Assembly: GCA_029259845.1 (NCBI GenBank)
Contig: JAJDEI010000026.1
Location: 62,001-126,000 of the forward strand
DNA: 64,000 nucleotides
Origin: Planctomycetaceae bacterium
GTDB lineage: Bacteria > Planctomycetota > Planctomycetia > Planctomycetales > Planctomycetaceae
Direction: 5' to 3'
The position numbers and the translations under genes are program-made. The notes under the pieces were generated by a model. That model did not search any database, was not told the origin of the DNA, and saw only the letters and a program-made list of their open reading frames with translations. Positions 49,698 to 58,042 of this stretch are shown one piece after another. The first letter of the stretch is position 1, and each line of letters opens with the position of its first letter.

Positions 49698-50854
49698 GCG
49701 GGAACTGTCGCCATCCGAGAGCCAGGAACGTTTGGCAGGTTGGAAATCTGCCCCGCGCTCCGTTGGCGTGCCGCTTCGGGAGACTGGGGCGAATCCTGTG
49801 GATCGTCGCAGGCGCCGTCCCGGCGGTTGATGCCATGCTCACCGTTACCGTTGCTGTTGTTATTGCCGTCACGGTTGTCCCAACGGGAGCAGTTGTCGCG
49901 TCTGATCCGGCTCTACCGCAGCAACGTGCGTCGCTGTTGCTCGTGCGAGGTGCCGATGGAACGGACGAGTTTGGACGGATGTTCGACGAATGGACCGCCC
50001 TGTGGACGGCAGCTGCGGACCGGGGGGACGTGGCGGTGCGGCCTATCGGTTTCGGAACCAGTTCCGACGTGCGACCGCTTGACGAGTTGCGTCAAGCGAT
50101 CGTCGACGAAACCGACGGCACGGAGCGGCCTTTGTGGATCGTGCTCATCGGGCACGGGACCTACGATGGCCGTGCGGCCAAGTTCAACCTCGCGGGGCCG
50201 GACATCACTGCAAAACAATTGGCCGCATGGCTGGTGCCGGTTGGTCGTCCGCTGGCAGTCATCGATTGTACGTCGTCCAGTTCGCCGTTCATCGACCGGC
50301 TGTCACAACCGGGACGGGTGGTGATCACGGCGACCAGGGACGGCCGCGAGGTGAACTTCGCCCGCTTTGGCGGCCATCTCGCCAAAGCGATTGGCGACCC
50401 GGCCGCCGATCTTGACAAGGACGGGCAAGTCTCGCTGCTGGAGGCGTTTCTCACGGCGTCTCGGCAGACGCAGGCCGCGTACCGGGCACTTCGTCAACTT
50501 CCGACCGAGCACGCGTTACTGGATGACAACGGCGATGGGCGCGGCGTGCGGGAAGACTTCTTCGAAGGGCTGAGGCCGGTCCAAACAGCGGAAACAGGGC
50601 TCTCGCTGGACGGGCATCGGGCGCACCAGTGGCATGTCATTCCCAGCGATGAGGAGCGGCGCTTCCCCTCTGAACTGCGGACCCGCCGTGATGAACTGGA
50701 ACTGGAAATCGCCCGGCTGCGTGGCCGGAAGACCAACCTGGATGAGGAGACGTACTACGCAGAGTTGGAACGGCACCTTGTGGCATTGGCCGAATTGTAC
50801 GAACAAGCGGACATTCCCGCTCCAGCCCCAAAGCATCAGATCCCGGAGCGTTAA
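49694..50854 (+). CDS. Caspase-like (C13/legumain-type) protein with EF-hand-like loops
   Basis: A 386-residue protein. After a repeat-derived N-terminal segment and a hydrophobic helix (AMLTVTVAVVIAVTVV, about residues 47-62) comes a caspase-fold domain with the dyad motifs LIGHGTYDG (His154) and VIDCTSSSS (Cys192). These fit peptidase family C13 or related bacterial caspase-like proteins. Two EF-hand-like loops follow (DLDKDGQVSLLEAF near 239, DDNGDGRG near 276), suggesting calcium control. A C-terminal helical region may be a coiled coil. Start ATG overlaps the upstream stop (ATGA), so it is co-translated with the VWA protein. Residues about 14-21 (QVGNLPRA) derive from an R11 palindrome. 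Confidence 0.83.
   Translation: MSGNCRHPRARNVWQVGNLPRAPLACRFGRLGRILWIVAGAVPAVDAMLTVTVAVVIAVTVVPTGAVVASDPALPQQRASLLLVRGADGTDEFGRMFDEWTALWTAAADRGDVAVRPIGFGTSSDVRPLDELRQAIVDETDGTERPLWIVLIGHGTYDGRAAKFNLAGPDITAKQLAAWLVPVGRPLAVIDCTSSSSPFIDRLSQPGRVVITATRDGREVNFARFGGHLAKAIGDPAADLDKDGQVSLLEAFLTASRQTQAAYRALRQLPTEHALLDDNGDGRGVREDFFEGLRPVQTAETGLSLDGHRAHQWHVIPSDEERRFPSELRTRRDELELEIARLRGRKTNLDEETYYAELERHLVALAELYEQADIPAPAPKHQIPER
49734..49756 (+). repeat. R11 palindrome inside the caspase-like gene
   Basis: GGCAGGTTGGAAATCTGCCC, the same family as the two palindromes at 13808-13861. It lies 40 bases after the start codon and encodes QVGNLP. Confidence 0.7.
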
Positions 50855-50906
50855 CGACGGGTCCCCGGCCCTTCAACAACCGGTGACGGACCCATCGCTA
50901 ACGCTC
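50845..50906. repeat. R7 inverted pair
   Basis: GAGCGTTAACGACGGGTCC at 50845-50863 and GGACCCATCGCTAACGCTC at 50888-50906 form a long stem. It starts at the end of the caspase-like gene and may act as a terminator. Confidence 0.75.
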
Positions 50907-50939
50907 TGCGGTTGTGGTTTTTACCATCGTGTACGCAAA

Positions 50940-51031
50940 CACCCGGTGTCTCAATTCAGCAAGGACACGAAGAGCCTGATTCCAGAGGCTCTTGGTCCTC
51001 AGCGTTTCGACCAATCATGAGACACCGGGTG
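50940..51031. repeat. R6 palindromic element, copy 2
   Basis: CACCCGGTGTCTCAATTC at 50940-50957 matches the start of the R6 copy at 47210. The inverted partner GAGACACCGGGTG lies at 51019-51031. No flanking direct repeats were found. Confidence 0.8.
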
Positions 51032-51096
51032 TTGTCCCCGAAAAACTCACAAGCTCTCTGGGCTCTGAAGTGGCGCTCCCGGCCCCCTTGGCACGT

Positions 51097-51102
51097 TACA
51101 AT
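51097..51102 (+). promoter_or_regulatory. Possible -10 box for the FG-GAP gene
   Basis: TACAAT, 42 bases before the ATG at 51144, inside a small palindrome (GGCAC...GTGCGCC). No clear -35. Confidence 0.35.
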
Positions 51103-51143
51103 GTGCGCCGTACTCCGATCGCTCATTTCAAGCAGGTGGCAAG

Positions 51144-52403
51144 ATGCGACTGACTCCGACGTATGGCTGTGCTTTCGGCTGCCTGCTGGTTCCCTTCTTG
51201 GTGGGCGTGAGTGCAGCCGAGGAATCGGAAGACCGAGCCTTCAAGCCCCGGGAACAAGCGGCGATCCGCTTTTCGGAACATTTGATCGCAGATAACTACG
51301 CCTACGCTTACGGCATCGCGGCTGCCGACCTCGACGACGACGGCGACCTCGACGTGACCAGTGCGGATTACACCCCGCACAACAAGCTGTACTTATTCGA
51401 GAACGACAGCAAGGGCACGTTCACACGCCACCTGATCCAGCAGGACGACCCGGAGCGGCTGGAACGCCACATGGTGGGCGATGTCGACGGGGACGGCGAC
51501 CTTGATGTGGTGATCGTCAAGAACCTGCGGGGGCATCTCCTCTGGTTCGAGAACAACGGGTCACCGACCGATGGCAAGCTGTGGAAGCGGCATGTGATCA
51601 CCACCGACTTGCCCGGCGCCTACGACGTCGCGCTGGCGGACTTCAACGGCGACGGGCATTTGGATGTTGCAGCCTCCAGTTGGGTGCTCGGCAATCAATT
51701 CGCCTGGTTCGAGAACGATGGTCCGCCTGCTGCCGGTGAATGGAAGAAGCATCTGATCGAGCAGGATGCACCCGAAACCCGCACGATGCGCGCAGCTGAT
51801 TTCGACGGTGACGGCGATGCCGACCTGCTGGGCACAATCCGGCAAGCCAGCGAGGTCGTCTGGTACGAGAACCGTTCCCCAGCGGATACCGTCACGTGGA
51901 CCAAACATGTCATCGACGGCGAGTCGGTCTGTCCGGCACATGGCAACCCCGCCGACATGGACGGCGACGGAGATCTGGATGTCGTCATGGCGCTGGGATT
52001 CTATTTTCGCCCCGGCTCCGAAGACCCCAAGGCGTCCCAGGCGCGAGAGGACAATCAGATTGTCTGGTACGAAAACGACGATCCCACCGCGGGGCCCTGG
52101 AAGAAGCATGTGATCGGGGCGAAGTTTGACGACGCCTTCGAAGCCGTCGCAGCGGACCTGGACGGCGACGGCGACATCGATGTGGCCGCAACCTCGTGGC
52201 GAAACCCCGGGCGCGTGGCATGGTTCGAGAATCGCGGCGATCCCCGCGGACGATGGACCCGTCACCTGTTGAAAGAAAACTGGCGCAGCGCAAACCAGGT
52301 CATCATCGCCGACCTGAACGGCGACGGCCGACTGGACATCGTAGCGTGCGCCGAGCGTGGAAGCGTCGAACTTCGCTGGTGGCGCAACGAAGGCCGCCCG
52401 TAG
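51144..52403 (+). CDS. Secreted FG-GAP/VCBS repeat protein
   Basis: A 419-residue protein with a signal peptide (MRLTPTYGCAFGCLLVPFLV.. VSAAEE). Seven FG-GAP-like blades follow, each with a calcium-type loop: DLDDDGDLDV, DVDGDGDLDV, DFNGDGHLDV, DFDGDGDADL, DMDGDGDLDV, DLDGDGDIDV and DLNGDGRLDI. The alternating WFEN blocks complete the beta-propeller sheets. Such proteins bind ligands at the cell surface and are abundant in planctomycetes. No catalytic residues are evident. It has no clear operon partner; a repeat (R10 half) lies after its stop. Confidence 0.92.
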   Translation: MRLTPTYGCAFGCLLVPFLVGVSAAEESEDRAFKPREQAAIRFSEHLIADNYAYAYGIAAADLDDDGDLDVTSADYTPHNKLYLFENDSKGTFTRHLIQQDDPERLERHMVGDVDGDGDLDVVIVKNLRGHLLWFENNGSPTDGKLWKRHVITTDLPGAYDVALADFNGDGHLDVAASSWVLGNQFAWFENDGPPAAGEWKKHLIEQDAPETRTMRAADFDGDGDADLLGTIRQASEVVWYENRSPADTVTWTKHVIDGESVCPAHGNPADMDGDGDLDVVMALGFYFRPGSEDPKASQAREDNQIVWYENDDPTAGPWKKHVIGAKFDDAFEAVAADLDGDGDIDVAATSWRNPGRVAWFENRGDPRGRWTRHLLKENWRSANQVIIADLNGDGRLDIVACAERGSVELRWWRNEGRP

Positions 52404-52489
52404 AACGCTGCGATTCCGAACCGACATCGTCGGTTCGGCTGCCCGTCCGCGGTCATCAGTGGCTCTCCGGAAACGGAAAGACAACGTTC

Positions 52490-52508
52490 CGGGAGCCTCG
52501 CCCTCCCG
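52490..52508. repeat. R10 half-palindrome / possible terminator
   Basis: CGGGAGCCTCGCCCTCCCG, reverse complement of the arm found inside the FAD oxidoreductase gene at 17671-17689. It lies between two convergent genes and could end both transcripts. Confidence 0.7.
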
Positions 52509-52523
52509 TTTGGGGGGCTCCTA

Positions 52524-52808
52524 TCAGTTCTTATAGATCTTGTGCTGCGGGCGGCCGGAGAGGATTTGTTCCTTGCCCCAGTTCGTCACGTCCCGGAAGG
52601 CGTCGCTGCGGATGAAGTCGGTGAACGCCTGCTCGTCCGACCATTCGCTGGTGATCAGGTAGGAGGCGTCGTCGCTGACGTCTTTCCACAACGTCGAGGA
52701 GCTATGGCCTTCGGCGGCCCGCAGCGCGTCGATCACGCCCGCGAATTTCTCCTCGAAGTCCTGCTGTCTGCCCTCGATGACGTGGTAGTTCATGCCGACG
52801 GTAATCAT
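52524..52808 (-). CDS. Antibiotic-biosynthesis-monooxygenase-domain protein
   Basis: A 94-residue ABM-domain protein, a small dimeric ferredoxin-like fold often involved in heme or quinone-related oxidation or acting as a stress protein. MNYHVIEGRQQDFEEKFAGVID, then HSSSTLWKDVSDDASYLITSEWSDEQAFTDFIRSDAFRDVTNW, follow the family pattern closely. There is no fused partner. The substrate is unknown. The start is ATG at 52808; the Shine-Dalgarno site is weak. Confidence 0.88.
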   Translation of the reverse strand: MITVGMNYHVIEGRQQDFEEKFAGVIDALRAAEGHSSSTLWKDVSDDASYLITSEWSDEQAFTDFIRSDAFRDVTNWGKEQILSGRPQHKIYKN

Positions 52809-52965
52809 TGTGGCCGTTCTCCCCTCCGGGTATCGCCAGACGTGCGTGTGTCTGTCCGGCGTGTGGTGTCATTCCTGGCCCGCGGCCACGATCAAAATCT
52901 CAGGCCATTGTACACACCCGACTTCTCCCGTGAAGTCACGACGCCGAGGACGATCGCCCGCAGGT

Positions 52966-53123
52966 GCACGCGCGGATTTCGGTGCCACTGCTGGGCCGTC
53001 CGCGTTCGACGTCGAACGCGGCTTTCGCACTGCTTCGGACGGACAATGCAGTGTCGGTGAGCAGAGGAAAACCGCTCGTATCCGACCGAAGCCGTGGCAC
53101 GACTTCGCCCAGATTCGCAATCA
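52966..53123 (-). repeat. R9 dispersed repeat, copy B (extended)
   Basis: 52966-53035 is the inverted counterpart of 1679-1748. It is centred on a perfect 22-bp palindrome at 53001-53022. 53097-53123 resembles the left flank of copy A. It lies in the 515-base gap before the DUF4349 gene, where no other gene was seen. Confidence 0.8.
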
Positions 53124-53323
53124 AAACCGAATTGCACCCATCGCCCTCGGGTGCATCGGGAGGAGGCGTCAGGCTTGCGCGACAGACGGACGGCTGTTTT
53201 TGTCGGATGGGAAAACTCGGACAATCTTCGGGAATATCCCGGAGATTGTGCGCATCAGATGGGAAACAGTCCCCTCACGACTTTCCAATCCCACGAGCTT
53301 TCCCGTCCCGCGAGGAGGTCCCG

Positions 53324-54232
53324 ATGATCGTCCGTTCGGCAGGTGCCCTTTGCCTTCTCGCAGTGATCGGTTGTGGACGGGCGGATGATGCGCCCCCCCA
53401 GGCAAGCATTGGACAGGATGCGGAATCGACTGCCCTGTCGCAACAGGATGTCTCCGCCGTCGATGCCCACCGAACGTACCGTGAAACTGACGGCAAAACC
53501 GACGGCGAGACGGAGACACTGCCCGCCGACGTGGCAGCGTCCGATCGTAAGATCATTTACCACGCGCAAATCCGCATCGATGTCACCGACTTTGGGGAAG
53601 CAGCCGCAGGTGTGGAATCTCTGATCAGCCGGCACGGCGGATTCGTCGCCTCCTCCCGGCTGGGCGGGCAGTCCGGTTCGACACGCAGCGGACAATGGAC
53701 GCTGCGCGTGCCGGTCGGACGATACCGGGCCTTTGTGAACGAACTCACCCATCTGGGCGAATTGCGGGAGCAGCACGAAACGTCGAAAGAAGTCACCGCC
53801 CAGTTCTTCGATCTCGAAGCGCGTGTTCGCAACAAGCAACAGGAAGAGCAACGCTTGCTCACGCACCTGGACAAAACGACGCGGCAGCTTCCGGAAATCC
53901 TGGCCATCGAGCGCGAAATTTCCCGCGTGCGCGGCGAGATCGAACAGATGCAGGGCCGGCTCAAACTGCTCGCCGACCAAACGTCGCTGTCGACCATCGT
54001 CCTGACGATCTCGGAAATCGAGACGTTCGTCCCCGCCGTGAGTCCGACCTTTCCCACACGGATTACCCGCGCCTGGGCCGGTTCGACCGAGACGCTGCTG
54101 AGCGTGCTGGAAGGAATCGCCGTCTTCGCGACCGCTGCCGTCCCCTGGATCGCCGTCCTCGCCTTGTTCGGAGCGGTGCTGTTGCCCATCACCCTCGCAA
54201 TCCGACGGCGGCTGACCGTGCCGACTCGCTGA
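53324..54232 (+). CDS. DUF4349 lipoprotein
   Basis: A 302-residue protein with a lipoprotein signal peptide (MIVRSAGALCLLAVIGCG, lipobox cysteine at about 18), a variable linker, the DUF4349 domain (about residues 70-240, including IIYHAQIRIDV and VPVGRYRAFVNELTHLGELREQHETSKEVTAQFFDLEARVRNKQQEEQRLL), a coiled-coil part, and a C-terminal helix (IAVLALFGAVLLPITLAI). DUF4349 proteins are envelope proteins of unknown function. AGGAGG precedes the ATG at 53324 by six bases, so this start is secure. Confidence 0.92.
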   Translation: MIVRSAGALCLLAVIGCGRADDAPPQASIGQDAESTALSQQDVSAVDAHRTYRETDGKTDGETETLPADVAASDRKIIYHAQIRIDVTDFGEAAAGVESLISRHGGFVASSRLGGQSGSTRSGQWTLRVPVGRYRAFVNELTHLGELREQHETSKEVTAQFFDLEARVRNKQQEEQRLLTHLDKTTRQLPEILAIEREISRVRGEIEQMQGRLKLLADQTSLSTIVLTISEIETFVPAVSPTFPTRITRAWAGSTETLLSVLEGIAVFATAAVPWIAVLALFGAVLLPITLAIRRRLTVPTR

Positions 54233-54243
54233 GATGCGGAACG

Positions 54244-54963
54244 TCAGGCCGTTTTCCGTTCCCCAAGCTGGCGGACGAACTCCTCGTGCTCCGGAGATGC
54301 AAGGCCTGTCCCCAGCGTTTCCAGCAGTTGCTTCGTGTCCTCAGAGAACAACGCTTTCCCGTCCAACCACAAGCCGGGAAACACCTGTGACCGAAACAGG
54401 CCCGCCTCGTCTGCGGCAATCTCGACATACCGGCCGTTATCGAGCCGCAACCAGCGGATCTGGCGGGAACGGACGATGACGATCACGTACTCCTGAATGC
54501 CGGTCTGCTCGTACGCTTCGCGTTTCTCGAACAGGTCGTACGCCTCTGTGCTGGCGGCGATCTCCACGGCCAACTCGGGCGGACCGACGACATAGTCGTC
54601 CGGGTGCAGGTGCGTCTGACCGCCATGGTCGGGACGGACGATCAGGAAGCAGTCCGGCTGCGGCTCGTTCTCATGATCCAGGATGGCGGTCGTGTCAACG
54701 AGCGACTCGACGCCCGGTGTTGACGCCTCGTAGTTGCCAAGCCAGGTGGTAACCAATCCATGCGGCCGGCCCTGTTTTCTGCGGACGGGTGACGGCACGT
54801 AGACTCTCCCTTGAATCAGCTCGGCTTTGAAGCCCTCCGGCATCGCCTCATAGCGTTCATGAAACGTCTGTTGGCCGAGGTGATCTCCGTTTTCCAAGGG
54901 GGGGAGGGCCGCGCCACCGTTCGGTGCCGGTGCCAATGCCAGTGATTCCACAACCTGGGACAT
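54244..54963 (-). CDS. Uma2-family (DUF820) endonuclease-like protein
   Basis: A 239-residue Uma2/DUF820 protein with a PD-(D/E)XK-like nuclease fold. The core is DTTAILDHENEPQPDCFLIVRP, then PPELAVEIAASTEAYDLFEKREAYEQTGIQEYVIV, with the acidic residues QPD and VEI and a lysine in FEKRE at the expected spacing. These genes are numerous in planctomycetes and cyanobacteria; the biological target is unknown. GGAGAGTG precedes the ATG at 54963, and a -10-like TATACT lies at 55004-55009. Confidence 0.9.
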   Translation of the reverse strand: MSQVVESLALAPAPNGGAALPPLENGDHLGQQTFHERYEAMPEGFKAELIQGRVYVPSPVRRKQGRPHGLVTTWLGNYEASTPGVESLVDTTAILDHENEPQPDCFLIVRPDHGGQTHLHPDDYVVGPPELAVEIAASTEAYDLFEKREAYEQTGIQEYVIVIVRSRQIRWLRLDNGRYVEIAADEAGLFRSQVFPGLWLDGKALFSEDTKQLLETLGTGLASPEHEEFVRQLGERKTA

Positions 54964-55003
54964 GATCACTCTCCGGGAGAAACTGCGCACCAACTCCGTC
55001 TCA

Positions 55004-55009
55004 AGTATA
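55004..55009 (-). promoter_or_regulatory. -10-like box for the Uma2 gene
   Basis: Minus-strand TATACT, about 41 bases before the ATG at 54963. It lies back to back with the promoter of the aldehyde dehydrogenase gene. No -35 is clear. Confidence 0.45.
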
Positions 55010-55074
55010 CCCAAGGAATGATTTCCATGACATCACATCTTCATCCGCGCGGGGTGAATTCTCGGGCCGCCCCT

Positions 55075-55083
55075 TGGTATACT
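55075..55083 (+). promoter_or_regulatory. Extended -10 promoter for the aldehyde dehydrogenase gene
   Basis: TGGTATACT, an extended -10, 65 bases before the ATG at 55148. Confidence 0.5.
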
Positions 55084-55147
55084 CCGGCTGAGGATCCTCT
55101 CTCAAACAACTGGAACTTCTTGCTCTCAGCTATCAGGAGATCGACCC

Positions 55148-56623
55148 ATGGCCACTGCGACCGAAACTGCTCCCGTCTCGCGCCCCCAGATTCGCCGGAC
55201 CCAATTGCTGATCGACGGCCGCTGGTGCGACTCGGTGAGCGGGGAAACCTTCGCGACCTACCACCCGGCGACCGAAGAAAAAATCGCCGACGTCGCCCAG
55301 GCGAATGCTGAAGACGTCGACCGGGCCGTCAAAGCTGCGCGGCGGGCCTTCGACGAGGGGCCGTGGCACGACATGGACGCCCGTGACCGCGGCGCGCTGA
55401 TGCTCAAACTGGCCGACCTCATCGAACAGAACGCCGAGGAACTGGCCGCGCTGGAGACGCTCGACAACGGCAAGCCGATCAGCGACGCCAAAGCGGCCGA
55501 CGTGCCGCTGGTGATCGACTGCTTGCGGTACTACGCCGGCTGGGCGGACAAGATCAAGGGCGACACCGTCCCCATTCGCGGTAACTACTTTTGTTACACC
55601 CGCCGCGAACCACTCGGCGTGGTGGGGCAAATCATTCCTTGGAACTTCCCCGCGCTGATGGTCGCCTGGAAGTGGGGGCCGGCGCTGGCTGCCGGTTGCA
55701 CGATTGTGATGAAGCCGGCTGAACAGACGCCGCTGTCGTGCCTGCGGATGGCCGATCTGGCGTTGGAAGCGGGCATCCCGCCGGGGGTCATCAACGTCGT
55801 GCCCGGCTATGGCGAGACGGGGGCCGCCCTCGTTGCCCATCCGGATGTCGACAAAATCGCCTTCACCGGCTCGACAGAGGTCGGGCAAATCATCATGCGC
55901 GACGCGGCCCAGACGCTCAAGCGGGTCACGCTCGAACTGGGCGGCAAGAGCCCCAACGTCGTCTTCGCCGACTGCGACATGGACGCAGCCGTCGCCGGTG
56001 CGGAGTTCGGCCTGTTCTTTAATCAGGGCCAGTGCTGCTGTGCCGGCAGCCGTGTGTTCGTCGAGGATTCCATCCATCAGGAGTTTGTCGAACGGCTCGT
56101 CGACCGGGCCAAAGGCCGCCAGTTGGGCGACCCGTTCTCTCCCGCCACCGGCCAGGGGCCGCAGGTCGACAAGGACCAGTTCGAGAAGATTATGAACTAC
56201 ATCGAGCGCGGCAAGGAAGCCGGCGCGGATTGCAAAACGGGTGGCGGACGCTGGGGCGAGAAAGGGTTTTTCGTCGAGCCAACAGTGTTTGATAACGTGT
56301 CCGACGACATGGACATCGCCACGGACGAGATCTTCGGCCCGGTGATGAGCGTGCTGCCGTTCAGCGAGTTTGACGAGGTCGTCGAGCGATCCAACAAGAC
56401 GCTCTACGGTCTCGCCGCCGCCGTCTGGACCCGCGATGTCGCCAAAGCGCACCGTCTGGCCGCCCAGGTGAAAGCCGGCACGGTCTGGGTCAACTGCTAC
56501 GACGTCTTCGACGCGGCTGCGCCGTTCGGCGGCTTCAAGATGTCCGGCATCGGCCGCGAACTGGGCGAAGCATCTCTCTCGAACTACACGGAGCTCAAGA
56601 CGGTCACGATGAGCTTGGACTAA
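55148..56623 (+). CDS. Aldehyde dehydrogenase (NAD(P)-dependent)
   Basis: A 491-residue ALDH of the broad class 1/2 type that oxidises aldehydes to acids. The catalytic Cys297 lies in [12 protein letters not shown], the general base Glu in TLELGGKSP (about 263-271). The cofactor loop FTGSTEVGQ and the Asn in IPWNFPALM are present, as is the C-terminal [16 protein letters not shown]. The physiological aldehyde is unknown. AGGAGATCGACCC precedes the ATG. It is a single-gene unit with its own promoter and an R1 hairpin after the stop. Confidence 0.95.
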   Translation: MATATETAPVSRPQIRRTQLLIDGRWCDSVSGETFATYHPATEEKIADVAQANAEDVDRAVKAARRAFDEGPWHDMDARDRGALMLKLADLIEQNAEELAALETLDNGKPISDAKAADVPLVIDCLRYYAGWADKIKGDTVPIRGNYFCYTRREPLGVVGQIIPWNFPALMVAWKWGPALAAGCTIVMKPAEQTPLSCLRMADLALEAGIPPGVINVVPGYGETGAALVAHPDVDKIAFTGSTEVGQIIMRDAAQTLKRVTLELGGKSPNVVFADCDMDAAVAGAEFGLFFNQGQCCCAGSRVFVEDSIHQEFVERLVDRAKGRQLGDPFSPATGQGPQVDKDQFEKIMNYIERGKEAGADCKTGGGRWGEKGFFVEPTVFDNVSDDMDIATDEIFGPVMSVLPFSEFDEVVERSNKTLYGLAAAVWTRDVAKAHRLAAQVKAGTVWVNCYDVFDAAAPFGGFKMSGIGRELGEASLSNYTELKTVTMSLD

Positions 56624-56640
56624 CGCCGTGTCGAACTTCG

Positions 56641-56706
56641 ACTTGGGGGTTGGAGTTCAGCCTTTAGGCTGCGAAAGCAAGCTAAAGCTTGAACTCCAAC
56701 ACCAAG
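56641..56706 (+). repeat. R1 palindromic repeat, copy 5
   Basis: Stem extended into the flanks (ACTTGG...ACCAAGT). It starts 18 bases after the ALDH stop and probably functions as a terminator. Confidence 0.88.
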
Positions 56707-56806
56707 TCTTGAGTTCGGCAAGGCAGTGCGGGAGGCCGAGACCTTCTCGGAATTCGGCACGGCTGAGGGTTTCGTCAGGGTTGAATGCGAAGTTGGGCCG
56801 GGTGGC

Positions 56807-56838
56807 ATGCTCTCACGCCCATTGGCGGGTGAGCATGG
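56807..56838. repeat. Hairpin in the cysQ upstream region
   Basis: CATGCTCTCACGCC and GGCGGGTGAGCATG form a stem of about 12 bp. A second, CATGCCG..CGGCATG, follows near 56858-56885. Otherwise 56707-57034 shows only a possible promoter. Confidence 0.5.
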
Positions 56839-56971
56839 GAAAACGTGTACTTCATGCCGACCCGACGAGCGCCGTGACGGCATGCCACGCAGACTTTTCT
56901 CAAATGCAACAATCCGCTCCCGCACGGCTGGCACAGCCGCGGCACGCATTCTGAACAGGCGCCGGTTTCGC

Positions 56972-56977
56972 TATACT
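56972..56977 (+). promoter_or_regulatory. Possible -10 box for cysQ
   Basis: TATACT, 58 bases before the ATG at 57035; no good -35. Confidence 0.4.
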
Positions 56978-57034
56978 CACCTGCTCATCGAATCCGAATC
57001 TGACCGAATGCATCCTGTCGTTTGAAGTTGGCCC

Positions 57035-58042
57035 ATGTCTCATTCGTACGAGCGAGAGCTGTCGGTGGCGTTGCAGGCGGTTCGTGATGCGGCTGCGATC
57101 TGCCGGTCGGTCCAGTCGCACATCTCCCCGGTTGCGCTCGAAAAACAGGACCGCAGCCCGGTGACGATCGCGGATTTCGCCTCTCAGGCGGCGGTCTGTC
57201 GGGCGATTGGAGATGCGTTTCCGGACGATCCGATCATTGCCGAGGAGGATTCAGAGTCTCTCCGGACGCCGGAGAACAGCGGCTTCCTGACGAACATTCT
57301 CAATGCCGCGTCTGAAACATTGGGAGAAACAACGGCCGATCAACTCTGCGAATGGATCGACCGGGGGGGAGCGAACGAATACTCGGCCCGCTTCTGGACG
57401 CTCGATCCGATCGACGGCACGAAAGGCTTTCTGCGGAAAGAGCAGTATGCGGTCTCGCTGGCGCTCATCGTCGACGGTCAGATTCAGGTGGGCTTGCTGG
57501 CTTGTCCGAACCTGCCGTTGCAGGGAGCGGCCGACGACGGCGCGGGGTCGCTGTTTTCCGCGGTTCGCGGACAGGGCGCGGAGGTCCGGTCGCTGGCGTC
57601 GGCGGAGGAGCCGGCCCAACCGGTCCGCGTGAGTGCGACCGCTGATCCCGGCGACGCGCGGCTCTGCGAATCGGTTGAATCGGGTCACAGCTCACACGGC
57701 CATTCGGCCCAAATCGCTTCGCGGCTGGGCATCACCGGCGACCCCATCCGTCTCGACAGTCAGGCTAAATACGCCGTCGTGGCTCGCGGCGAGGCGGACA
57801 TTTACCTCCGCCTACCGACCCGGAAGGGCTACCGCGAGCGGATCTGGGACCACGCCGGCGGGGTCATCGTTGTGGAAGAAGCGGGAGGACGGGTGAGCGA
57901 CGTTGACGGTCGGCCGCTCGATTTCACGCGAGGTTTCGCGTTGGAGGAAAACCGGGGCGTTGTGGTGACCAACGCGAACCTGCACGACCGTGTGCTGTCT
58001 GTTGTGCAAGAGGTCCTGGGCACCGAGGAGCAGACCGCGTAA
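57035..58042 (+). CDS. cysQ: 3'(2'),5'-bisphosphate nucleotidase (CysQ/HAL2-like)
   Basis: A 335-residue enzyme of the inositol-monophosphatase superfamily, most like CysQ/HAL2, which removes the 3'-phosphate from PAP formed during sulfate assimilation. Metal-binding motifs are intact: IIAEEDSESL (about 68-77), LDPIDGTKGFLR (about 122-133) and WDHAGGVIVVEEAGG near residue 271. Insertions relative to E. coli CysQ (for example AVRGQGAEVRSLASAEEPAQP) give the yeast HAL2 length. Its stop codon shares one base with the ATG of the SLC13 permease gene, so the two are coupled; sulfate or another anion is a likely substrate of the transporter. Confidence 0.92.
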   Translation: MSHSYERELSVALQAVRDAAAICRSVQSHISPVALEKQDRSPVTIADFASQAAVCRAIGDAFPDDPIIAEEDSESLRTPENSGFLTNILNAASETLGETTADQLCEWIDRGGANEYSARFWTLDPIDGTKGFLRKEQYAVSLALIVDGQIQVGLLACPNLPLQGAADDGAGSLFSAVRGQGAEVRSLASAEEPAQPVRVSATADPGDARLCESVESGHSSHGHSAQIASRLGITGDPIRLDSQAKYAVVARGEADIYLRLPTRKGYRERIWDHAGGVIVVEEAGGRVSDVDGRPLDFTRGFALEENRGVVVTNANLHDRVLSVVQEVLGTEEQTA

